Of a stretch of DNA of 64,000 bases, positions 43,003 to 51,132 are shown piece by piece. The position numbers and the translations under genes were made by a program. The stretch spans positions 3,808,501-3,872,500 of the forward strand of contig NZ_CP050700.1 of the NCBI RefSeq assembly GCF_010646885.2, in the 5' to 3' direction. The notes under the pieces were generated by a model. That model was not told where the DNA came from. It saw only the letters and a program-made list of their open reading frames with translations, and ran no database searches. This stretch comes from Desulfopila sp. IMCC35008 (GTDB lineage Bacteria > Desulfobacterota > Desulfobulbia > Desulfobulbales > Desulfocapsaceae). Every line of letters begins with the position of its first letter. Within the stretch, counting starts at the first letter, position 1.

Positions 43003-43416
43003 TTACTTTTTGCTTGTACGTGCGTCCTGACGTGCAGATATAGCCTCGAGAAGAGCTGATTCGGCCTCTACAGCGTAACACAATGCCAATGTAATACAAG
43101 CATCCGCATACTCTTCCGCTCGAACCGCACGTTTTTCGAGTTTCTTCTGATCATGCCTCGCTTTCCACTCGGCCACCGTCTCGACGGTTTCTTCCTTTTT
43201 GGCCTCTATGAGTTTTTCGGCTCTTGCCATTGCATCTTCGGTTTTTTGTTTTTTTCCTTTAAGAGCGGCTTTGGCATTTTTCAGCTGTACCATCACACTC
43301 GCCTCAAGATCATTCTGAAACGAATGAAGGTGATTCTTCGTTGCTGTCAACGTACTGATACTATCATTCAGCGCCGCATGTAATTTGCGGGTGACCTTGT
43401 CATTCATGATATCCAT
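43003..43416 (-). CDS. Coiled-coil cytoplasmic protein of unknown function
   Basis: The 137-residue product is almost wholly helical and rich in Ala, Lys and Glu. Long heptad stretches run through about residues 35-105 (LEASVMVQLKNAKAALKG, AMARAEKLIEAKKEET), and the C-terminus reads EEYADACITLALCYAVEAESALLEAISARQDA. There is no signal peptide or membrane segment. The AEEYA...EAE.A.LEAI.AR.DA ending is one I have seen only in hypothetical proteins. The ATG at 43416 has AAGGAG about 9 bases upstream; Met4 is an alternative. A double copy of the recurrent 18-bp element lies 140 bases upstream, the closest such element to any gene here, so it is a likely member of that regulon. Confidence 0.75.
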   Translation of the reverse strand: MDIMNDKVTRKLHAALNDSISTLTATKNHLHSFQNDLEASVMVQLKNAKAALKGKKQKTEDAMARAEKLIEAKKEETVETVAEWKARHDQKKLEKRAVRAEEYADACITLALCYAVEAESALLEAISARQDARTSKK

Positions 43417-43765
43417 AAAGCCTCTCCTTGTTACAATAACTGATAAAAATAGATCAATCCGAAGCTCAAACGCATACTCCTGGTACGTCTAGCCGCGAAA
43501 AACCTACAGGAAACCTTTCACTTCATAAAGCATATTAAATTCTCCAAATAGATCTATTAGACCTTGGGTCATTGGACCTTAGTCCTATACCAAAAAATGT
43601 CAGCAAGAAGGCTCCTCAGCCACGAAGACCGGATTAACTGTCCGCTCTGGAGTTTTGCAGCCTGACGAGATTAGATTTCGGTAGGTGGGGGAAACCCCAA
43701 AGTTCGATCGATCCGGAAAGCAAAGAGAGGTTTACTGTGAAGAGGCCTGTTTATCCAAATGTTTA
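43417..43765. other. Intergenic region with double regulatory element
   Basis: About 350 bases between the coiled-coil gene and the regulator pseudogene. The only clear structure is the tandem 18-bp element at 43556-43588. Confidence 0.6.
43556..43588 (+). promoter_or_regulatory. Recurrent 18-bp element, two overlapping copies 15 bp apart
   Basis: Copy one at 43556-43573 is ATTAGACCTTGGGTCATT; copy two at 43571-43588 is ATTGGACCTTAGTCCTAT. They share three bases and have the same 15-bp phase as the pair at 10933-10965. The start of the coiled-coil gene is 140 bases away. Confidence 0.65.
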
Positions 43766-44382
43766 TTATGGCTGGTCCATCGGCTCGATATCAACCTGCT
43801 CGTCCAAGCGGACCGGTTCTGCAACTGAGCAGACCCTGGTTTCTGCATACCCGGTCTCGGTGGACTTTAACAGTTTTTTCACTTGTAACCAGCTCCATAG
43901 GCGATCTGTTTGTTGAGCATGCGGTAATGACCCAACGCATAACTTTTTTTTCCCGTGGAGTGAGGGCATCAATGAGAGCGCGGATCTTCTGTGTTTCAGA
44001 AACGTTGCGCATCATAGCAAGATCTATTGGATCATGGAGATCATCAGGTTCGAAAGGCTTGGGAAGAAAATCAACCGCCTCGTGTTTCATTGCTTCGAGA
44101 CTTATCGGGATATTCCATGGCCGGTCATGAAAACAATCGGGTATCTGTAACCTTTCCCTGCCATGGCTTTTGGGGAGCTGGAAGCCTTTTATGTCAGGCA
44201 GCCGCACGTCCAGCAACAGGCAGCTCGGATACTCGACTTCGGCCAACTCGAGGAAATCAAAAGCTGGCTCCATTGCAACCGGTCTAGCAGTCAAAGATCT
44301 GAACCAATCGTTCCATACTTGACCTGAACGAATCGTTGTCCTCGAAGATATAAACTGTTCCCTCAGACGGTTTCATAATCAT
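43766..44382 (-). pseudogene. Frameshifted FixJ-family response regulator
   Basis: Pieces of a FixJ-type regulator lie in different frames: the start MKPSEGTVYIFEDNDSF with SSMERLVQIF (ending in TAG at about 44280), then FDFLELAEVEYP with SCLLLDVRLPDIKGF, MAGKGYRYPIVFMTGHG in another frame, VDFLPKPFEPDDL, ALTPREKKVMRWVIT, TSEKTVKVHR and finally CSVAEPVRLDEQVDIEP. At least four insertions or deletions separate them (near 44298, 44170, 44115 and 43925), so no functional protein can be made. In the intact locus at 56.8-61.3 kb the same arrangement, regulator directly after kinase, is functional. The adjoining kinase gene (44385-47831) is intact but has lost this partner. Confidence 0.9.
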
Positions 44383-44384
44383 GA

Positions 44385-47300
44385 TCACCAGTTATTTTTT
44401 AAGGTAAAGGAAAAGGTCGCCCCCGAGTCACGGTTATGCTCCCCCCAGATCTTGCCACCGTGTTCCTCGATAATTGACTTGCAAAGGCGCAGGCCGATTC
44501 CAATGCCTTCGCTTTTCGTGGTATAAAGCGGTTCGAAAATGTGGTCTATGTAGCCCTGTTCAATTCCCGGGCCGGTATCACTTATGCTGACCTTGATGAA
44601 GTCTTCGGACCGTGAAGTTCTAAAAGTCAGGTTTTTTTGAGGACTGTTAATCATGGCATCCATAGCATTGATAATCAAATTCATCAACACTTGCTGCAGT
44701 CGGAGCTTATCTCCTTTCACAGGGGCCAAAGCCTGATCTTTCTCAAGGACAATGGAAATATGGTTTAAACTGAAGGTGTTCTGGTATATGCCAATAACTT
44801 CATCGAGCAACTGATTGATATCCAGAGAGCTATAGACCACATCCCCTCTTTTCATGACACCACGTATATTGCGGATAATCTGGCCGGCACGTTGGGCATC
44901 GTCAGCGATATCGGTCAGTATTTCCTCGAAATCGCCGTTTCCCCCACCGGAGCGTGAATACAGCGTTTTGGCAACGTTGGCATTATTAACAATTGCTCCC
45001 AGAGGCTGATTGAGCTCGTGGGCAAAAGATGCGGCGAGTTCATTCATGGTCATCACCCTGTTGAGATGCGCCATCTCCAACCGTAGGTGCATTGTCTCAG
45101 ATTGAGCCTGCCTGAGTTTTTCTTCACTGTCGCGATACGCCATCTCAATCGTTTTTAAGTCAGTGACATCCTGCAGAGTCCCCTCGATTTTGTAGGGGAC
45201 ACCATGATCATCCAATTCGAGTATCGCCATAACGTAAATATAGCGTATCGAACCATCGGGCCGTAGGATCCGATAACTGAATGAGGGAACCTTCTTGCCA
45301 TCGATTAAATCGATAACAAATTGCTCTCGATTTTGCCGATCATCCGGATGCACCATATCCAGCGAAGAATCAAAGGATACGGGTGTCCCAACATCCATAC
45401 CGTAGATCCGATACATCTCATCCGACCAGGTAAGCTGATTCGTTCCCAGGTCCAGAGACCAGGAGCCCAGATGCGCAATTTCCTGTGCTTTGGATAATCG
45501 TTCCTCGTTTCTCCTGAGGGCAGCATCTGTTTGTTTGCGTTCCGAGATGTCCCTGACAAAACCGTTGATATACTCTCTTCCATCGAATTCCAGAAAAATG
45601 GAGTTAATATCTACCGGAAATTCGGAACCATCCTTACGCCGATGAACGGATTCGCCTTTATAAACCTTTTCTTCCCTAAGGAACTTCAGCGTTTCCTGCC
45701 ACAACTCCTTTGTCACATTGGGGTCAACCTGAAAGACAGTCATCTGAAGTAATTCATCTCTGCTGTATCCTAAACTCCGACAAGAGGCGTCGTTCACATA
45801 CACTAAGTTCCCATCTGCCATTGCCCAAAATGCACAATCAGGAGAGGCGTCGATCGTTCTTTTTACAAGCTCCAACTGCCTCTCGGCCTTTTTGCGCTTA
45901 CTAATATCCCTGACCAGACCGATCAGCCCCACCGGCTTGCCCTTTTTGCGGATTATTGTGACGTTAATCTCAGCAGGAAAGGTTTCGCCCTTTACATTTA
46001 GTAACTTCAATTCCGCAAGACATGATTCCTTATTCTCCAATATAGTGTTTTCAATCAGTTCACCAAATCTCTGGTATTCTTCAATGTTTGGGTACGCCCA
46101 CTCTGTTGTTTTTCCAATGAAATCTTCCATATTGTACCCAAGAACACCGTAAGTGTCTTTTGCCCACTGCAAAGTTCGTTCAGGCAGTTTAGAACTAAAA
46201 ATGGCGTCAGGGATGGAATTTGTCAAGTGCTCAAGAAAATCACGGTTTCTCTGCAATTCCCGCTCAACCTTTTTGCGATCGGAAATATCCACAGCGACAC
46301 AAAGAACAGCAGGTTTATCATATCCAGGGTGCTGATAAGGCACCTTGGTTGTCTGAAACCATCCCAGGGTACCGTCCTTGCGCAGTATCCGTTCTTCAGG
46401 AATCAGAAGACCCTCTTGGCTCGCGATAACAGAGCGGTCAGTCAGGTTATATCGACGCACCTGTTCCTCTGTTGCACCATAGTCAAAATCGGTCTTGCCA
46501 AAGATTTGATCAGGATTATCAACTCCGAACACCTCTGCCACAGCCTTGTTGGCCAGCAGAAAACGGCCGTCTATATCTTTTGAGAAAATGTAGGCCGGCG
46601 TCGTGTCGAGGATGGTCCGCAGCTGTTTTATTCTCTGCTGCATTACCACTTCACTCTTCTTCAGCGCCTGCTCTGCATTCTTGTGCGCGGTGATATCGTG
46701 GGCAAAAATGACGATTTTGCCCTTTTCCCCGGCAGTTGTTTCGATGGGGTAGACGCGGGTGTCAAATACCTGACCCGTGGAAACATGGTCTTCATACTCA
46801 ATAATTCTTCCTTCAGTAAGCGCTTGCCTTAAAATAATTCTCCTGTTCTCGGCTGTCTCAGGCGAGAATCGGTCAAATACACAGGTTCCAATCAGTTTTT
46901 CCCGTGTGTCACCCAGTAACTCAGCCATGGCAACGTTGAGGTCCAGAATTATGCCATTCTCATCGAGGAGATGGGTGATGTCGGTGGTGGAATTCAGCAG
47001 AACACGAGCCAGTTCTTCACTCTTCTCTAGTTCCTGTTCGGCAACCCTCGCTTCAGTGACATCCACCACCATGGCGACGATATCCATGTCGACCTTTTGT
47101 GCCGAAAAAAGCACATGGATTGCACGCCCGCTGGAAGTCACAGCGCTCGTCTGAAAATTGAGTACCTTGCCATCCTGCTGAATACAATCCAACATCCGTT
47201 CAAAGTCTTTCTGATCAACGAAATGACCGAGTGACTCATGGACGACCATCTGCTCCGGGGGGTGAAAATCAAACATCCGGGCCATGGCATCGTTGGCAAA

Positions 47301-47831
47301 TAGCAGCAGACCTGTCGGCGTCATATTAAACACGCCGACAGGAGAGTTATCAATCAGAGCTCGATAATGGGCCTCTCGCCGGGCAAGTTCGGCCGTACGC
47401 TCAATTACCAGTTTTTCAAGATTTCGCTGCATGGTGTGCAGCTTAAGATGCGTTCGCATCCTCGCAAGGACTTCTTCCTCCTGAATGGGCTTTGATATGA
47501 AATCGACGCCTCCTGCTTTAAATCCCCTGACTTTGTCGCTGGTATCGTGCAATGCACTTATAAATATAATCGGAATATTGCGGGTCCGTTCTTCCTGCTT
47601 TAAACGCTCGCACACCTCAAAACCATTCATATCCGGCATTCTGATATCGAGCAATATCAGATCAGGAGGGTCTTCCAGAGCCGAATCGATGGCGAGTCTC
47701 GGACTATTCGCCGGACGCACATGGTACCCCTCCCTGGCAAGTATTTCGGACAGCAATTTCAGGTTGGCGACCTCATCATCGACGATAAGAATATCACCGC
47801 TCTCGATAGGTAAACTATGGTCTTTCAGCAT
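44385..47831 (-). CDS. Hybrid sensor kinase: receiver, six PAS, FixL-type kinase
   Basis: The 1148-residue cytoplasmic protein starts with a receiver domain (residues about 13-128, phosphoacceptor Asp62 in LLDIRMPDMNG). Six PAS domains follow (from about residues 155, 270, 395, 530, 660 and 780). The kinase core comprises the H-box MTMNELAASFAHELNQPLGA (phospho-acceptor His938) and the ATPase region (N-box LQQVLMNLIINAMDAM, G-boxes DTGPGIEQG and GIGIGLRL). It has no membrane segment, so it senses a cytoplasmic signal. Its start overlaps the end of the upstream sensor gene by 17 bases, suggesting co-transcription. The regulator gene directly after it is dead, so it must act through another FixJ-type protein, plausibly those at 14.3 or 56.8 kb, or be idle. 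Confidence 0.92.
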   Translation of the reverse strand: MLKDHSLPIESGDILIVDDEVANLKLLSEILAREGYHVRPANSPRLAIDSALEDPPDLILLDIRMPDMNGFEVCERLKQEERTRNIPIIFISALHDTSDKVRGFKAGGVDFISKPIQEEEVLARMRTHLKLHTMQRNLEKLVIERTAELARREAHYRALIDNSPVGVFNMTPTGLLLFANDAMARMFDFHPPEQMVVHESLGHFVDQKDFERMLDCIQQDGKVLNFQTSAVTSSGRAIHVLFSAQKVDMDIVAMVVDVTEARVAEQELEKSEELARVLLNSTTDITHLLDENGIILDLNVAMAELLGDTREKLIGTCVFDRFSPETAENRRIILRQALTEGRIIEYEDHVSTGQVFDTRVYPIETTAGEKGKIVIFAHDITAHKNAEQALKKSEVVMQQRIKQLRTILDTTPAYIFSKDIDGRFLLANKAVAEVFGVDNPDQIFGKTDFDYGATEEQVRRYNLTDRSVIASQEGLLIPEERILRKDGTLGWFQTTKVPYQHPGYDKPAVLCVAVDISDRKKVERELQRNRDFLEHLTNSIPDAIFSSKLPERTLQWAKDTYGVLGYNMEDFIGKTTEWAYPNIEEYQRFGELIENTILENKESCLAELKLLNVKGETFPAEINVTIIRKKGKPVGLIGLVRDISKRKKAERQLELVKRTIDASPDCAFWAMADGNLVYVNDASCRSLGYSRDELLQMTVFQVDPNVTKELWQETLKFLREEKVYKGESVHRRKDGSEFPVDINSIFLEFDGREYINGFVRDISERKQTDAALRRNEERLSKAQEIAHLGSWSLDLGTNQLTWSDEMYRIYGMDVGTPVSFDSSLDMVHPDDRQNREQFVIDLIDGKKVPSFSYRILRPDGSIRYIYVMAILELDDHGVPYKIEGTLQDVTDLKTIEMAYRDSEEKLRQAQSETMHLRLEMAHLNRVMTMNELAASFAHELNQPLGAIVNNANVAKTLYSRSGGGNGDFEEILTDIADDAQRAGQIIRNIRGVMKRGDVVYSSLDINQLLDEVIGIYQNTFSLNHISIVLEKDQALAPVKGDKLRLQQVLMNLIINAMDAMINSPQKNLTFRTSRSEDFIKVSISDTGPGIEQGYIDHIFEPLYTTKSEGIGIGLRLCKSIIEEHGGKIWGEHNRDSGATFSFTLKNNW

Positions 47832-50800
47832 GGTTAATTGCCTCTTCCAGCAGGTTATGCAACTCGGTCATTTGAAAATTATCAACAAGCTCTTTAAGAT
47901 CTGCTGCTGTTATAGGGAACTTTTCTCCTATACGCGAAAGTATTCGAACGGCAGCCTCTCGGTCCAGTGACAGCGTCGCCTGTTCAAGTTCCTGCAGTAG
48001 TTCATCGGGGATATCCGCCACCATGGCTGTAAGTTCTGCTTGAGAGAGCTGGTCCGACCCAGGCATGCTTTCCTGCTCGTAGACATACTCAAGCTCAAGA
48101 AACCGGCCCATCACCTCAAAGATCTCATGTTCCATAAAGGGTTTGTAAACCACCTCGTCACAGCCTGCAGCGATTATATCTGGATGCTGCTCACGGAAAG
48201 CGCTGGCAGTGATGGCACTGATGGGAACCGTGCCCCCCCCCGGTAACTCCCGGATATGCCGAACCGCTTCATATCCGTCCATTTCCGGCATACGCATGTC
48301 CATCCAGATGAAGTCGGGTGACTCGTTTTCAAATACGGCCACCGCCTCCCTGCCATTTTCAGCTTCAACAACATGGAACCCGACAGCTTCCAGCAACGAT
48401 TTCAACAACAGTAGATTTTCTCGGTTGTCATCTGCTATAAGTATCCGCTTTAGTTTCTGTTCAGGGGCCAGCCCGACCACCCTCGGTTTGTCGTCGTCGG
48501 AGGTTTTGCGATCTCCTGCCTCTGCCATTTCCGCCGGCAGCCTCACACGGAAAAGAGCTCCTTCCCCAAGCTCGCTTTCCATTTCAATGCTGCCGCCCAT
48601 AAATTCGGCATACCGTTTACAGATGGACAAGCCAAGCCCTGTGCCTTTTCGTTCTGGAATATCCTGCTCCTGACTGAAAGGTTTGAAAATTTGAGAATGC
48701 TTTGCTGGATCAATCCCCGGGCCGGTGTCCTCGACCTCAATCACTATTCGACATTGGTTGGACGCTTCCGGTATCGGTTCGGTGAAACTCCGAACCGTCA
48801 CGCCTCCCTCATCGGTGAACTTGACCGCGTTACCCAGCAGGTTGATAAGAATCTGACGCAGTTTCCCGACATCTGCTTTTAAATAACGACAGGAGATTAA
48901 TTCGGTTTCTGTTTCCACAAAAATTCCCTTATCCATGGCCCCTGATTGGATTATCAAGCTGATTTCTTTTATCAGGGTGACGAGATCAAAGACGGACTCG
49001 TTCAGCTCGATTTTATCCGCTTCGATCTTGGACAGGTCGAGGATATCGTTGATCATGACTAACAGGTGCCGTCCACTGCGGTTGATAATGGAAAGTTTCT
49101 CTTTGACATCAGAATTGGCATGTTCCTGCCGGACCAGTGTCCCCGAAAACCCAAGAATCGCGTTCAGAGGCGTTCTCAGCTCGTGGGACATGTTGGCCAG
49201 GAACAGGCTTTTGGCCCGGTTGGCAGCTTCGGCTTGTTCCTTGGCTTCGGTCAGAGCTACCTCTGCCTCAAGCCTTCTATTAACCTGCTCCTTAAGTTTG
49301 CTATTCCAGTATATAATGATGGTGATGATCAGACCGAAGAAGAGGACCAGGATGAGAATAATACGAGAAAGTTTATGCCAGTCCATTTGTTTCTCAATCT
49401 GTACATTGAGCCAACTGCGCACTATGGCTTTTTTATCATTTTCAGGCATATCTTTTATATAGCGGTCCAGGATAGCAATGAGTTTTGAAAAATTCTTGTG
49501 TGCAGCAAAGGAGAGGTTAAAGCTGTAAGGGGTTGAAAGGTTATATTTAATATTATGAATGCCGTATCTTTTGATGGCGTAGCTAATGGATACATTGGTA
49601 CCGAGAAAGGCATCTACTTCTTTTTCAGAGACAGCTTGCAAGGCGGATTTGATGTTTCCATAATAGCGCAATTGAATACTGGGATAGTCTCTTTGGAGCC
49701 ATTTTCCTGTGATTTCATCTCGAACAATAGCCATGCGTTTGCCATTAAGCTCTTCGATGTCGTTTATCAACGGAAAGTTCTCCTCTGTGACAATTATCGT
49801 TTTTAGTTCCAAATATGGTCTTGTAAACACAAGGTTTTTCTTCAACTCTTCTGATTCGACGATAGCAGTGACCATGTCAATCTTTCCTTCTTTTACCAAT
49901 TCCAGAGTTTCTGACCATCCAGCTGTACGTTGTGGGCGAATGTCTACTCTAAGATCTTTGTTGATACGCTCTATGAAGTCGGATGACATGCCACGTAAAA
50001 TACCATTTTCATCATAAAATTCGACAGGATGCCGGTCTGGATTGGAACCAATGGAAATTATACCCTGCTGCTTTAGCCACTCATTCTCTGTTGGGGTTAG
50101 TTCAAATTTTTGTTGTCTAGAGTCTGCTGGACGAGAGGGCAACCATTTATCCATAATTGCCACTTTTTCCTCTTCGCTGATATTGGATAGGGCCTTGTCA
50201 ATAATGGAAGCTAACTCGGGAGAATCCTTGCGTACACCAAAGGCAATTCCTTTTCCTGGTTCTTGCTCATAGTAAATGGAGTTTAGTTTTAAGTTATAAT
50301 AGCCACGCTTTGATATCAGTTCCAAAGCCACTCCCACTACTGCCAAAGTAGCATCAGACTTGCCCGAACTTACTTCCATAAAAGCGGTATCGTCATCATC
50401 GACATAACTAATTTTTGCCGATGGGTAATTTTTCAGTATATCAGGTCCATGCCAGTACCCTTTAACCGCTGAAACAGTCTTTCCCGAAAGGTCAGTTCGC
50501 TCCTTAATGCGCGAATCGTTCTTACGGGTAATAATATAGAGAGGAAGTTTCATGTAGATGCGAGGGAAGATAAACCATTCTGTACGTTCATCTTTATTCG
50601 ACATTGATGCAACAACATCGATTTTTCCTTTTTTGCCAGCTTCATATATGAGATCCCAATCTTTCTCGTGGTACACTTTCACCTTGAATCCTGCTTTCTG
50701 TGCAACAAGTTTAAAATAATCAACAGAAATACCGGCCGGTTTGCCATTAGCATCATAAAAACTATATGGAGCCCAATCTCTATAATGTCCTACAACGATT

Positions 50801-50943
50801 TCAGGATGTTTAGACAACCATCGCATCTCACTTTCAGTCAATTCGATAGATGGCTCATTCACTTCTATTTCTTGAGCCATCAACTTTTCACAGAAGAGAG
50901 TTGATAAGAATATGAAAACCAAAAGGCTGATTAAGTTTTTCAT
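47815..50943 (-). CDS. BvgS-like hybrid sensor kinase with two substrate-binding domains
   Basis: The 1042-residue protein has a signal peptide (residues 1-23). Two periplasmic SBP_bac_3 (Venus-flytrap) domains (about 35-270 and 285-515), a transmembrane helix (IILILVLFFGLIITIIIYW, about 528-546), a HisKA domain with His588 (FLANMSHELRTPLNAILGF), a HATPase domain (FTDEGGVTVRSF, GTGLGLSICKRYAEFMGG) and a receiver domain with Asp882 (IWMDMRMPEMDGYEA) follow. The C-terminal about 100 residues take the place of an Hpt domain but contain no histidine in the right context. It probably senses a small solute such as an amino acid in the periplasm. It overlaps the next kinase gene by 17 bases. Residues from the H-box on closely resemble the kinase at 51129, so the two arose by duplication. 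Confidence 0.92.
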   Translation of the reverse strand: MKNLISLLVFIFLSTLFCEKLMAQEIEVNEPSIELTESEMRWLSKHPEIVVGHYRDWAPYSFYDANGKPAGISVDYFKLVAQKAGFKVKVYHEKDWDLIYEAGKKGKIDVVASMSNKDERTEWFIFPRIYMKLPLYIITRKNDSRIKERTDLSGKTVSAVKGYWHGPDILKNYPSAKISYVDDDDTAFMEVSSGKSDATLAVVGVALELISKRGYYNLKLNSIYYEQEPGKGIAFGVRKDSPELASIIDKALSNISEEEKVAIMDKWLPSRPADSRQQKFELTPTENEWLKQQGIISIGSNPDRHPVEFYDENGILRGMSSDFIERINKDLRVDIRPQRTAGWSETLELVKEGKIDMVTAIVESEELKKNLVFTRPYLELKTIIVTEENFPLINDIEELNGKRMAIVRDEITGKWLQRDYPSIQLRYYGNIKSALQAVSEKEVDAFLGTNVSISYAIKRYGIHNIKYNLSTPYSFNLSFAAHKNFSKLIAILDRYIKDMPENDKKAIVRSWLNVQIEKQMDWHKLSRIILILVLFFGLIITIIIYWNSKLKEQVNRRLEAEVALTEAKEQAEAANRAKSLFLANMSHELRTPLNAILGFSGTLVRQEHANSDVKEKLSIINRSGRHLLVMINDILDLSKIEADKIELNESVFDLVTLIKEISLIIQSGAMDKGIFVETETELISCRYLKADVGKLRQILINLLGNAVKFTDEGGVTVRSFTEPIPEASNQCRIVIEVEDTGPGIDPAKHSQIFKPFSQEQDIPERKGTGLGLSICKRYAEFMGGSIEMESELGEGALFRVRLPAEMAEAGDRKTSDDDKPRVVGLAPEQKLKRILIADDNRENLLLLKSLLEAVGFHVVEAENGREAVAVFENESPDFIWMDMRMPEMDGYEAVRHIRELPGGGTVPISAITASAFREQHPDIIAAGCDEVVYKPFMEHEIFEVMGRFLELEYVYEQESMPGSDQLSQAELTAMVADIPDELLQELEQATLSLDREAAVRILSRIGEKFPITAADLKELVDNFQMTELHNLLEEAINHAERP

Positions 50944-50990
50944 CGTTTTGATCCAGTTAAATAGTCAATTCAAACAAATTTAGCTTTAAT

Positions 50991-51132
50991 TCAGTAAATG
51001 CCCAACCTAGAGCTACCATCTTCAACGGAAAGGTGCCCGAAGGAGATATTGTCTGCCACAGAGCAACCAATGCTGCATGCATTGAAAAAACAGAAGCGTC
51101 AGGGTGAGGAGGGTTGCAACAATCTTCTTCAT
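50991..51132 (-). pseudogene. 5' relic of a ligand-sensing (Reg_prop-type) sensor gene
   Basis: An ATG overlaps the upstream kinase stop codon (ATGA) and opens MKKIVATLLTLTLLFFQ, a good signal peptide. The frame ends at a TGA at 51022-51024. After a frameshift the other frame reads ADNISFGHLSVEDGSSRLGIY and ends at 50991. The ISF.HLSVEDG motif is the usual start of the mature part of two-component-regulator-propeller (Reg_prop) sensors. This looks like the surviving 5' end of a deleted sensor gene that once followed the kinase in an operon. Confidence 0.5.
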
